The position numbers and the translations under genes are program-made. From assembly GCF_000758545.1 (NCBI RefSeq), contig NZ_CP009279.1:496001-560000 (forward strand): a stretch of 64,000 nt of DNA. Reading direction: 5' to 3'. Each line of letters opens with the position of its first letter. Positions within the stretch are counted from its first letter, which is position 1. Shown here in pieces: positions 8,989 through 17,767 of this stretch. The notes below the pieces were generated by a model. The model searched no databases. It worked only from the letters and a program-made list of their open reading frames with translations, and was not told where the DNA came from. Source of the stretch: Paenibacillus sp. FSL H7-0737. GTDB lineage: Bacteria; Bacillota; Bacilli; Paenibacillales; Paenibacillaceae.

Positions 8989-9020
8989 CGAAACAAACGA
9001 AACCGGTTTCGATTGTTTCG
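8989..9020. promoter_or_regulatory. Nested palindromic LacI-type operator
   Basis: A 32-bp palindrome with one mismatched pair, centred on the CCGG at 9003-9006. The core CGAAACCGGTTTCG has a typical LacI-family shape with a central CG. A second pair of CGAAAC/GTTTCG arms flanks the core symmetrically. It lies upstream of GH30 and just before a candidate -35 element. Confidence 0.75.
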
Positions 9021-9022
9021 AT

Positions 9023-9051
9023 TTGATGGCTCATTGCTCCGAATCTATAAC
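9023..9051 (+). promoter_or_regulatory. Candidate sigma-A promoter for GH30-phosphorylase
   Basis: TTGATG (9023-9028) and TATAAC (9046-9051) are separated by 17 nt. The LacI-type palindrome ends 3 bp upstream of the -35. A second possible -10, TATAAT at 8931-8936, has no good -35. Confidence 0.5.
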
Positions 9052-9116
9052 ATCGGAAGATGATCCAGTAAAGACTAGTGCTTTGGTAAGAAAACAATTC
9101 AAAGGAGCTGGATGAA

Positions 9117-10454
9117 ATGGCAAAAGTTCAAACTGTGGTAACTGCAAAAGATACAGGGGAACGCTTAACTCCAAAAGATGCAATTGTTTTTAGCGCAAGA
9201 GTAGGATCTGGGTCTGCCGATGTGGAGATTAAGCCAGAGCAGGAGTTTCAAAAGATGATTGGATTTGGTGGCGCTTTCACTGAAGCTGCTGCTTATACGT
9301 TGTCACGTCTGAGCTCCGAGAAACGAGCAGAGGTTATTCATCGGTACTTCCATCCAGTAGAGGGATTAGGCTATAGCATGGGGCGTGTTCATATACACAG
9401 CTGTGATTTTGCCCTCGGTAATTATACTTATGTTGCTGATCATGACACAGAGCTAGCTACTTTTGATATCTCACATGACCATAAGTGGGTACTTCCGCTG
9501 ATAAAAGATGCCATGGAAGTAAGAGGCGGTGCATTCACGATGCTGGCTTCTCCTTGGAGCCCTCCGGCATGGATGAAAACAAATGGAGAAATGAATAACG
9601 GTGGATCACTGAAGCCGGAATACGCAGAAGTTTGGGCGCGCTACTATACGAAATACATTGAAGCTTATGGAAAAGAGGGAGTACCGATTTGGGCAGTTTC
9701 CGTGCAAAATGAGCCGGCTGCCGTTCAGGTCTGGGATTCATGTATTTATAGTGCGGAAGAGGAACGGGATTTTGTTAAAAATTATCTTGGACCGGTGATG
9801 CATCAGACCGGCCATTCAGATGTGAACATTGTAATCTGGGATCATAACCGCGATATTATGGTCGAGCGTGCTTCGGCAGTATTATCTGATCCTGAAGCTG
9901 CAAAGTATGTGTGGGGTACAGGTATTCACTGGTACGGAGGCGAGGAGTTCGACAAAGTAGAAAAGGTACATGATTTATTTCCTGACAAGCATTTGTTGTT
10001 CACAGAGGGCTGCCAAGAGGGCGGCGTTAAGCTGGGAGAATGGTTTACAGGCGAACGTTACGGCAGAAACATGATTGGAGATCTCAATGCGTGGACAGAA
10101 GGATACCTGGATTGGAACCTGGTACTGGATGAGACTGGAGGTCCTAACCATGTAGGCAATCTCTGCGATGCGCCGATTATTGCAGATACTACAACGGATG
10201 AAGTGCACTATAACAGCTCCTATTATTACATTGGGCATTTCAGTAAATTCATTGCGCCAGGTGCAGTACGGATCGGATTTACATCTGAAGCGGAAGGTAT
10301 CTTAACCACAGCATTCCGTAATCCTGACGGTAGTATAGCTGTCGTACTGATGAATGAAAGTGAAGAAGAGCACAATGTAACGCTAGGTCTAGGCGAAGAG
10401 ATTGCAAGCTGCGAGCTATCGCCTCATTCCATCGTAACGCATTTGATTTCATAA
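9117..10454 (+). CDS. Glycoside hydrolase family 30, cytosolic
   Basis: A 445-residue GH30 enzyme, usually annotated as glucosylceramidase or O-glycosyl hydrolase. The early GFGGAFTEAAAYTL block is the family hallmark. The acid/base Glu is E199 in SVQNEPAA and the nucleophile Glu is E297 in LLFTEGCQEG. A short beta-sandwich closes the C terminus. There is no signal peptide, so it should act in the cytoplasm on imported oligosaccharides. It lies 28 bp before the phosphorylase gene. Specificity (beta-glucoside, beta-1,6-glucan or beta-xyloside) cannot be fixed from sequence. Confidence 0.9.
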   Translation: MAKVQTVVTAKDTGERLTPKDAIVFSARVGSGSADVEIKPEQEFQKMIGFGGAFTEAAAYTLSRLSSEKRAEVIHRYFHPVEGLGYSMGRVHIHSCDFALGNYTYVADHDTELATFDISHDHKWVLPLIKDAMEVRGGAFTMLASPWSPPAWMKTNGEMNNGGSLKPEYAEVWARYYTKYIEAYGKEGVPIWAVSVQNEPAAVQVWDSCIYSAEEERDFVKNYLGPVMHQTGHSDVNIVIWDHNRDIMVERASAVLSDPEAAKYVWGTGIHWYGGEEFDKVEKVHDLFPDKHLLFTEGCQEGGVKLGEWFTGERYGRNMIGDLNAWTEGYLDWNLVLDETGGPNHVGNLCDAPIIADTTTDEVHYNSSYYYIGHFSKFIAPGAVRIGFTSEAEGILTTAFRNPDGSIAVVLMNESEEEHNVTLGLGEEIASCELSPHSIVTHLIS

Positions 10455-10482
10455 ATAATCTACAACTTAGGAGGACATAAAT

Positions 10483-13400
10483 ATGAGCAACTATTATTTC
10501 GAATCAGGTACATTTGTAATGGAGCAATTTGATGAAGGAAAGCCTTTTTCCAGTTTCTTACCGGGTCTTGCCGGACTGAAGGGAATTCCGATGTGGACTT
10601 TTTATGTGAATCGGGGTCAGGCCATTTGCAGCTTCGGGGTACGCGATAAGAATTCGCCGATCATGGAATTCTCTCCTGCAAATATCTCTTATAAGAACGT
10701 AGGGACGACCGGTTTCAGAACCTTTATCAAAATTAAAGGTGAGCAAGAGATTTATGAACCGTTTCAATCTGCACGTCCAGATCCTGCTGCAAAGCGCCTC
10801 ATGACCATTTTGCCTAATGGGCTTACTATTGAAGAAAGCCATGCCGGACATGGTCTGAAGACGACCGTACACTATTTTAATTTGCCTAATGACGATTATG
10901 CAGCATTGGTACGTCGGGTAGAGATTGAGAACATCGGCGGTAAAGAGATCGAGCTGGAGCTGATGGATGGTTTGCCTGAAATCTTGCCTTACGGCGTAGA
11001 AAACAGTGGATACAAGGAAATAGGGAATCTGCTGCGCAGCTGGATGGACGTATACAACTTAGAGAATGGTATTCCGTTCTATAAGCTGCGTTCCAGTACC
11101 AATGATGATGCACAGGTTAGCGAAATTACCAATGGCCATTTCTACCTGTCGTTCACTGGAGAAGGAGAAAAAGTCTCGCCAATCGTCGATTTCGAGCTAG
11201 TCTTTGGTGGCAATACCTCGCTTACGTACCCGGACCGCTTTGCGGGATTAACCCTTGCCGAACTGGGCGAGCTTCCACAATACCCCGTCAACAAGGTTCC
11301 GTGCGGTTTTAGCGGAGTGGCAAGACGTTTAGCACCAGGTAGCAATCTGATCCTGAATACACTGGTTGGACATGTAAATGACATCGACAAAATCAATAAG
11401 AAGGCGGAGCAGTTATGCCGCGATGAATATATCCTGTCTAAATCTCAAGAGGCCGCAGGTCTGACGGAGGAATTAACGGAAGATATTGCTACTCACACTT
11501 CATCGGCTGTGTTTGATGCGTATTGCCGTCAATCCTATCTCGATAACTTCCTGCGTGGAGGCTATCCTTTTGTCTTTGACAATGGTGGTGATGGCTTTGT
11601 AGTTCACTTATACTCGCGTAAGCACGGTGACTTGGAGCGTGACTACAATTTCTTCTCACTCGCCCCAGAATATTATTCACAGGGGAACGGAAACTTCCGT
11701 GATATGAATCAGAATCGTCGGAATGATGTGTTTTTTAATCCGAAGGTGGGTAGCTTTAACATCAAAATGTTCTATAGCTTGATTCAGGCGGATGGTTACA
11801 ATCCACTGAGCGTGCAAGGAACAACCTTTGAAGTGAAACCGGATAGTAAGGCACAAGCTGCGGAGTGGATTGGAAAAGCTGCGGCAGATCATCAAGCTGA
11901 GCTTGTAAAGCTGTGTAGCACTCGGTTCACACCAGGTAGCTTAGTGAACTATATTGCGGATCATAACGTTGCCTTGAAGGTAAGCGAACAACAATTTTTG
12001 TCGGGATTACTTGCCCTGTCACAGCAAAACATTGAGGCAGCCTTTGGCGAAGGCTTCTGGTCGGATCACTGGACATATAATATGGATCTGGTAGTAGGTT
12101 ACTTGGATATCTTCCCTGACAAAAAGCAGGAGCTTCTATTTGGGGATAACACCTATGCGTTCTATGACAGCCCAGCGTATGTGCTGCCACGTAGTGAGAA
12201 ATATGTAATCAGTGACGGAAAGGCCCGGCAATATGGTGCACTCCTTGAGGATGAGGAGAAGCTGCACAAGCTGAAATGGAAAGCTGGAGATACCCATTGG
12301 CTGCGTACTGAAGGCGGTCACGGCGCCATTTACCACACCAATCTGTTCGTGAAGATGTTGTCTCTTGCCTTGAATAAATTTGCTACGCTTGATCCTTATG
12401 GTATGGGTGTAGAAATGGAAGGCAATAAGCCGGGCTGGAACGATGCTATGAATGGACTGCCTGGATTGTTCGGCTCCGGAATGAGTGAGACTTTTGAGCT
12501 GAAACGTACCGTAGTCTTTTTGTTAGATGCTCTGAACAGCAAAGAAAGCGTCCAAGGAGCTGTAGACCTGCCAGAAGAAATTGCCCAGTTGCTTGAAGAG
12601 GTATATCATGCGGTCACGGCGGTTCTGTCGGGAGATTTGGAACAATTTAATTATTGGGATACTGTAGCTTCGGCGCGTGAGGCTTATAGAGCACGTATCC
12701 GTTTCGGTATTACTGGAACTGAGTCTGAAGTAACCTTAGAATACATTCGTGAGGCCCTCTCCAAGTTCTTGGTCAAAATCGACGAGGGAATCAACAAGGC
12801 AGTAGAACTTGGTAACGGACTTACCCCAACCTATTTCCGCTTTGAGGCGAAGAAATTCCAGCAGGTAACAGATGCTGAAGGTCAACCAGTACTTAGCGGA
12901 TACGGCCTGCCAAAAGCTGTGGTAGAGGAGTTTGAGGTCTATGCATTGCCATACTTCCTTGAGGGGCCTACTCGCCTGTTGAAGACGCTGAAAGATCCGG
13001 TGCAAGCCAAAGAAATCTATAATTTGATTAAGCAAACAGAGTTATATGATCCGACTACGTCTATGTATCAAACTTCGGTTAGTCTAGAGGGTGAGTCTCA
13101 TGAGATCGGACGAATGAGAGCCTTTACGCCAGGCTGGTTAGAGCGGGAGTCCAACTTCCTGCATATGTCCTATAAATATTTACTTGAGCTGTTGAAGGGC
13201 GGGCTTTATGAGGAGTTCTACGGAGAACTGAAGACCTCGCTAGTTCCGTTCCTAGATCCGGCTGTCTATGGACGCAGCACGCTTGAAAATTCATCCTTTA
13301 TCGCTACCGGAGGTAATCCTGATCCGAACAATCATGGTAGAGGGTTCGTTGCAAGATTAAGTGGGTCGACTGCTGAATTCTTGAGTATGTGGAGAACGAT

Positions 13401-13710
13401 GATGGCCGGAAGCCATGTTTTCAGAGTAGAAGATGGACAGCTTACATTATCTTTGGATCCGGTTCTACCAGGCTGGCTATTTGATGAACAAGGCAATCTC
13501 TCTTTCACATTTCTAGGTGGCACGGAAGTAACTTATTCGAACCCACAATGTGAGAATACATTTGGTGAGAAGAAGGTTGTTATTCAGAGCATGACGCTCG
13601 TCTATCACGATGGAACAGTGACCGAAATTTCAGGAGCACTCGTTCGTGGCGATGAGGCAGAGGCTCTGCGGCGTGGAGAGATCAAGCAAATTCGAGCAAT
13701 AATGGCATAG
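10483..13710 (+). CDS. Large glycoside phosphorylase of the GH94/GH149/GH161 clan
   Basis: A 1075-residue cytosolic protein with the architecture of large beta-glucan phosphorylases: an N-terminal beta-sandwich (to about residue 300), a linker, an (alpha/alpha)6 barrel and a C-terminal beta domain. The motif NKPGWNDAMNGLPG puts the probable catalytic acid at D654. It is longer than cellobiose phosphorylase and close in size to 1,2-beta-oligoglucan and 1,3-beta-oligoglucan phosphorylases. I cannot decide between these. It would release glucose-1-phosphate from oligosaccharides imported by the downstream ABC system. AGGAGG precedes the ATG and a terminator follows. Confidence 0.82.
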   Translation: MSNYYFESGTFVMEQFDEGKPFSSFLPGLAGLKGIPMWTFYVNRGQAICSFGVRDKNSPIMEFSPANISYKNVGTTGFRTFIKIKGEQEIYEPFQSARPDPAAKRLMTILPNGLTIEESHAGHGLKTTVHYFNLPNDDYAALVRRVEIENIGGKEIELELMDGLPEILPYGVENSGYKEIGNLLRSWMDVYNLENGIPFYKLRSSTNDDAQVSEITNGHFYLSFTGEGEKVSPIVDFELVFGGNTSLTYPDRFAGLTLAELGELPQYPVNKVPCGFSGVARRLAPGSNLILNTLVGHVNDIDKINKKAEQLCRDEYILSKSQEAAGLTEELTEDIATHTSSAVFDAYCRQSYLDNFLRGGYPFVFDNGGDGFVVHLYSRKHGDLERDYNFFSLAPEYYSQGNGNFRDMNQNRRNDVFFNPKVGSFNIKMFYSLIQADGYNPLSVQGTTFEVKPDSKAQAAEWIGKAAADHQAELVKLCSTRFTPGSLVNYIADHNVALKVSEQQFLSGLLALSQQNIEAAFGEGFWSDHWTYNMDLVVGYLDIFPDKKQELLFGDNTYAFYDSPAYVLPRSEKYVISDGKARQYGALLEDEEKLHKLKWKAGDTHWLRTEGGHGAIYHTNLFVKMLSLALNKFATLDPYGMGVEMEGNKPGWNDAMNGLPGLFGSGMSETFELKRTVVFLLDALNSKESVQGAVDLPEEIAQLLEEVYHAVTAVLSGDLEQFNYWDTVASAREAYRARIRFGITGTESEVTLEYIREALSKFLVKIDEGINKAVELGNGLTPTYFRFEAKKFQQVTDAEGQPVLSGYGLPKAVVEEFEVYALPYFLEGPTRLLKTLKDPVQAKEIYNLIKQTELYDPTTSMYQTSVSLEGESHEIGRMRAFTPGWLERESNFLHMSYKYLLELLKGGLYEEFYGELKTSLVPFLDPAVYGRSTLENSSFIATGGNPDPNNHGRGFVARLSGSTAEFLSMWRTMMAGSHVFRVEDGQLTLSLDPVLPGWLFDEQGNLSFTFLGGTEVTYSNPQCENTFGEKKVVIQSMTLVYHDGTVTEISGALVRGDEAEALRRGEIKQIRAIMA

Positions 13711-13715
13711 AAAAT

Positions 13716-13747
13716 AAGGGAGGGCCTAGGCCCTCCCTTTATTTTTT
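13716..13747 (+). terminator. Rho-independent terminator after the phosphorylase gene
   Basis: A 24-bp perfect palindrome (13716-13739) built on AAGGGAGGGCC and its complement is followed by a T run. It separates the GH30-phosphorylase transcript from the ABC transporter operon. Confidence 0.9.
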
Positions 13748-13763
13748 TCTCCAAATATAAGGA

Positions 13764-13810
13764 TAAACGCTTACCGTCCTTAAAGGATGGCGAAAGCGTT
13801 TTAGCTTGAA
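13764..13810. repeat. Dispersed hairpin repeat, copy 1
   Basis: A 47-bp stem-loop: outer arms AAACGCTT/AAGCGTTT and inner arms CCGTCCTT/AAGGATGG. A closely similar element with the CTTACCGTCCTTAAA core and a trailing GCTTGAA lies at 32561-32608. It is probably a family of small dispersed hairpins. Confidence 0.55.
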
Positions 13811-13888
13811 CCCGAAAAATGGAACCTATAATCCGAAATTCAATACCTTATGGAGACAGGCAAAAGCAAATACAATGAATACATAGAT

Positions 13889-13908
13889 ATTGTAAACGCT
13901 TTATACAA
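13889..13908 (+). promoter_or_regulatory. Candidate catabolite-responsive element (cre)
   Basis: TTGTAAACGCTTTATACAA matches the cre consensus (TGWAARCGYTWNCW) except for one position. It lies about 40 bp before the first permease gene. CcpA repression of the transporter operon is the natural inference. Confidence 0.55.
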
Positions 13909-13937
13909 GAGCGGATATAGAGATTCTGGAGGTCCAT

Positions 13938-14927
13938 ATGATGGAGAAAAAAACAAATGGGGAATTAAGCCCAGCGATGAAGCCTCAATTTTCGGGCAAT
14001 TTCGAAACCGGTAAAGTAAATCGTACCCCGCTTTGGAAGAAGTTCATTACCCAACGACATTTGCAGACAATGGCACTGCTCGGTGTAGTATGGATGATTA
14101 TTTTTAACTACATTCCGATGTATGGCATTATTATCGCCTTCAAGGAGTACAACATCGTCAAGCCAATCTCAGAAGCCCCTTGGGTCGGTCTCGCGAATTT
14201 CAAAGAGTTCCTGGCGGACGATAATTTTGTGTATGTAATGAAGAATACGCTGGGCATCAGCTTAATCAAACTGTTGATCTTTCCGTTGCCGATCATATTC
14301 GCTCTCTTTCTGAATGAAATCCGATCCGTTCGCTTTAAGAAGAGTATTCAGACGATATCGTATCTGCCCCACTTCCTGTCTTGGGTCGTCCTTGGCGGGA
14401 TTCTTGCCACTTGGCTGGCAGATATAGGAATCATCAACAATATTCTGATGGCGCTGCATGTGATCGACCAGCCAATTTCGTTCCTGGCTGAACCAAAATA
14501 TTTTTGGACTATTATTATTACCTCGGATTTATGGAAGGAGTTGGGCTGGTCAGCGATCATCTATCTGGCTGCCATTACCAGCATATCTCCCGAAATGTAT
14601 GAAGCGGCCACCATCGATGGTGCCGGAAGATTCCAGAAAATGTGGTATGTTACCGTACCGACCATTAAAGGAACGATCAGCATCTTGTTTATTCTGGCGG
14701 TTAGCGGTGTACTGAACTCCAATTTTGATCAGATTCTGGTACTGCGCAATTCGCTGAATGACAGCGCGAGCAATGTGATTGACTATTATGTTTACTATAC
14801 CGGTCTGCTTTCGGCCCGCTTCTCGTATTCAACTGCAATTGGGATGTTCAAATCGGTTATCTCGCTCATTCTGCTGCTAATTGCCAACCAAGTATCCAAA
14901 AAACTCAACGACACCTCGTTGTTTTAG
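13938..14927 (+). CDS. ABC transporter permease, LplB/YtcP class (first)
   Basis: A 329-residue inner-membrane permease of the oligosaccharide ABC type (MalF-like, BPD_transp_1). It has six membrane helices after a ~40-residue cytoplasmic tail. The EAA loop reads EAATIDGAGRFQKMWYVTVP and would contact the shared ATPase. No ATPase gene is adjacent, as is usual for this class, which borrows an MsmX-type ATPase. GGAGG precedes the ATG. Confidence 0.93.
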   Translation: MMEKKTNGELSPAMKPQFSGNFETGKVNRTPLWKKFITQRHLQTMALLGVVWMIIFNYIPMYGIIIAFKEYNIVKPISEAPWVGLANFKEFLADDNFVYVMKNTLGISLIKLLIFPLPIIFALFLNEIRSVRFKKSIQTISYLPHFLSWVVLGGILATWLADIGIINNILMALHVIDQPISFLAEPKYFWTIIITSDLWKELGWSAIIYLAAITSISPEMYEAATIDGAGRFQKMWYVTVPTIKGTISILFILAVSGVLNSNFDQILVLRNSLNDSASNVIDYYVYYTGLLSARFSYSTAIGMFKSVISLILLLIANQVSKKLNDTSLF

Positions 14928-14945
14928 GCCAAGGAGGGCCTGTAC

Positions 14946-15836
14946 ATGATTACACTGAATCGCAGAACCAAGGGCGAAGTCGTCTTTGATATAGTCAACA
15001 ATATTGGAATGCTTTGTATTTGCTTCGTTACGCTGTATCCGATCTGGTACGTGCTGGTTAATGCTTTTAATGACGGGAAAGATGCTATGCTGGGTGGGAT
15101 TTACTGGTTTCCGCGCAAGTTTTCATTGGAGAACTTTAGTGCCGTATTCGCTAGCCCGGGTATTATGAGGGCGATGTGGCTTACCGTAGCCAAAACACTT
15201 CTTGGCGTAGGTCTGCATGTGTTCTTTACGGCGATGGTTGCTTATGCGTTTTCCCGCAGGGAACTGATTGGGGGCAAATTCTACATCCTGTTAGGCACGA
15301 TAACCATGATCTTCGCAGGCGGACTTATTCCGACGTACCTACTCATCAGAGATCTTCATCTGCTAGAAAATTTCCTGGTCTATATTATTCCGGTCATGTT
15401 CAGCTTCTTCGATCTAATCATCTTCATGACCTTCTTCCGGGATATTCCTGATGGTCTCGAGGAAGCGGCGCGTATTGACGGAGCTAATGACTGGTCCATC
15501 TTCCTGCGGGTTGTCCTACCGGTATCCTTGCCCGTACTGGCTACCATTGCGCTGTTCCATGGCGTTTATCAATGGAATGATTATTTTACCGGAATGATTT
15601 ATATGAACAATGAAAACATGCAACCGATTCAAACCTTCCTGTACCGGGTTGTTGCCCAGTCCAGCTCGAATCTGATGATGACTGCCGTCCAGGGAAGCGC
15701 CGTGACTAGGACGGTGACCTCGCAGTCCATCAAGCTGGCTACCATGGTTGTTACAACACTTCCGATCGTCTTTGCTTACCCTTTCCTGCAACGTTATTTC
15801 GTCAAAGGGATGATGATTGGCTCCATCAAGGGCTAA
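14946..15836 (+). CDS. ABC transporter permease, YtcP class (second)
   Basis: A 296-residue MalG-like partner permease with six membrane helices and the EAA loop EEAARIDGANDWSIFLRVVLP. It ends in the GMMIGSIKG tail typical of YtcP proteins. It starts 18 bp after the first permease, with AAGGAGG as ribosome binding site. Confidence 0.93.
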   Translation: MITLNRRTKGEVVFDIVNNIGMLCICFVTLYPIWYVLVNAFNDGKDAMLGGIYWFPRKFSLENFSAVFASPGIMRAMWLTVAKTLLGVGLHVFFTAMVAYAFSRRELIGGKFYILLGTITMIFAGGLIPTYLLIRDLHLLENFLVYIIPVMFSFFDLIIFMTFFRDIPDGLEEAARIDGANDWSIFLRVVLPVSLPVLATIALFHGVYQWNDYFTGMIYMNNENMQPIQTFLYRVVAQSSSNLMMTAVQGSAVTRTVTSQSIKLATMVVTTLPIVFAYPFLQRYFVKGMMIGSIKG

Positions 15837-15946
15837 GTGCCGGTCGCACTTCACCCGAACTAGTGGTGTCTCCTCCAGACTGCTCCCGCAGTCTTGGAGT
15901 TGCAAATTATAATTATTAATCAATCTAAGAAAAGGGGTAAACAAGC

Positions 15947-17647
15947 ATGGACATGAAAAGAAAGCCAAAGAAAATAATGCTGCTGCTTATGGCAACAATC
16001 ATGGTTCTGTCCGTAGCGGGCTGTTCCGGCAACAATGGCAACGCCGCAAACAAAGGTAATACCGCAAACAAGACTGAAGGCAACACAGCAGAGGCAACAG
16101 CTACAACAGCGCCAGAAGCTACAGCACTATCCGCTGATGAGCCGGGTTGGAAATCCGACACATCACCAATTACGTTTGACTGGTACCTGAACTTTGCCTG
16201 GTTCCCTAATAAATGGGGTGTGGATCCAACTTCCCAATATATCACTAAAAAAACCGGTGTTGACATTAACTTTATCGTTCCAGCCGGTAATGAAAATGAA
16301 AAGCTGAACACACTGATTGCTTCCGGTAAACTGCCGGACTTCATTACACTGGGATGGTATGAAGATGCAGTTAAGAAAATGATTGAAGGTAATCTCGTGC
16401 TTCCTCTTAACAAACTGGCAGAAGAATATGATCCTTACTTCTTCAAAGTATCCGACCCTGACAAACTGGGATGGTACACACAAGCTGATGGCAATGTATA
16501 CGGTTATCCGAATGCTTCTTCCTCACCTAAAGATTACGAGAAATATGGCGACACTTATGTATCCAACCAAACCTTCGTAGTCCGCAAAGATATTTATGAA
16601 GCGATTGGCAGTCCTGATATGCGCACACCGGAAGGATTCGTGGCAGCGCTGAAGGCCGCTAAAGAGAAATTCCCTGCAATCGATGGTCAACCGATAATTC
16701 CGCTCGGTCTGCACGAATTTACCGCAACTGGTAACGATTCTCTGGAACAATACATTCAGAACTTCTTAGCTATTCCAAGAGAAAAAGACGGCAAGTTATA
16801 CAATCGTGAGACTGACCCTGAATATATCCGCTGGATGAAAACTTTGCGTCAAGCGAACCAAGACGGCTTGCTTTCTAAAGATATCTTTATTGACAAACGT
16901 CCTCAAATGGAAGAAAAAATCGCTCAAGGCCGTTACTTCGCGATGCTGTACCAACGCACTGACTTTGCAGCCCAATTGGGAACTCTGTACCAGCAAGACC
17001 CGAACAAAATTTATATCGCTGTTGACGGACCGGCTAATACCAACCTAGATGCACCTACTCTGAACGGCCCTGCCATTTCCGGATGGACAGTAACGCTGAT
17101 CTCCAAAGATGTTAAAGACAAAGCACGCGCTATTAAATTCCTTAGTTACCTGAACAGTGAAGAAGGTAATAAAGATCTCTATCTTGGAGAAAAAGGCGTC
17201 AGCTATGATACCATTGACGGCAAAGACCAATTTAAACCAGAAGTCTTTGATCTGATGAATAAAGACCGTTCGGCATTCGACAAGCAATATGGTTCTTCCT
17301 TTACGTTCTGGATGCTGATGAATACCAATATTACAGCGCAATGGACACCTACAGCTGTAGAGCCTTTCAAACAGCTTGAAGACTGGACTCGCGGAAAAAC
17401 AAAAAGTATCTCCGAGTTTGATCAAATCGATCCGTTGGCAAGCTCCCCTGAGGGCGTCATCTTATCTAAAATTAAAGATTTGCGCAGCAAAACGTTACCG
17501 AAGCTTTTGATGGCTCCATCCGATGCTGAATTTGATTCCATCTGGACAGATTACATCAAGAAGCAAGAGGATCTGGGTCTGGCTAAAGTGCAAGCCTTCC
17601 AGCAAACAAAATATGAAGAGAATAAGCAAAAACTCGCAAAAAAATAA
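15947..17647 (+). CDS. Extracellular solute-binding lipoprotein (family 1, YtcQ/LplA type)
   Basis: A 566-residue sugar-binding lipoprotein. The signal peptide ends in a SVAGC lipobox (Cys about residue 25), followed by an Asn/Thr/Ala-rich tether to about residue 65. The mature part is a large periplasmic-binding fold with a WYLNFAWFPNKWGVD opening seen in LplA-type proteins. It supplies the preceding permeases. A strong terminator follows. The next genes (kinase/regulator) are the type that senses and controls such transporters. Confidence 0.92.
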   Translation: MDMKRKPKKIMLLLMATIMVLSVAGCSGNNGNAANKGNTANKTEGNTAEATATTAPEATALSADEPGWKSDTSPITFDWYLNFAWFPNKWGVDPTSQYITKKTGVDINFIVPAGNENEKLNTLIASGKLPDFITLGWYEDAVKKMIEGNLVLPLNKLAEEYDPYFFKVSDPDKLGWYTQADGNVYGYPNASSSPKDYEKYGDTYVSNQTFVVRKDIYEAIGSPDMRTPEGFVAALKAAKEKFPAIDGQPIIPLGLHEFTATGNDSLEQYIQNFLAIPREKDGKLYNRETDPEYIRWMKTLRQANQDGLLSKDIFIDKRPQMEEKIAQGRYFAMLYQRTDFAAQLGTLYQQDPNKIYIAVDGPANTNLDAPTLNGPAISGWTVTLISKDVKDKARAIKFLSYLNSEEGNKDLYLGEKGVSYDTIDGKDQFKPEVFDLMNKDRSAFDKQYGSSFTFWMLMNTNITAQWTPTAVEPFKQLEDWTRGKTKSISEFDQIDPLASSPEGVILSKIKDLRSKTLPKLLMAPSDAEFDSIWTDYIKKQEDLGLAKVQAFQQTKYEENKQKLAKK

Positions 17648-17656
17648 AATAAACAG

Positions 17657-17697
17657 GACCCAATCGCCCGCTAATGCGGGCGATTGGGTTATTTTCA
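17657..17697 (+). terminator. Rho-independent terminator after the binding protein
   Basis: GC-rich hairpin with arms CCCAATCGCCCGC and GCGGGCGATTGGG and a 4-nt loop, followed by TTATTTTC. It divides the transporter operon from the two-component system. Confidence 0.85.
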
Positions 17698-17767
17698 ATC
17701 TATAAATATGGTATAGATATTAAATAGGTTAAGTATTCACTATTTTAGCGAGGTGGACAGAACAGAA

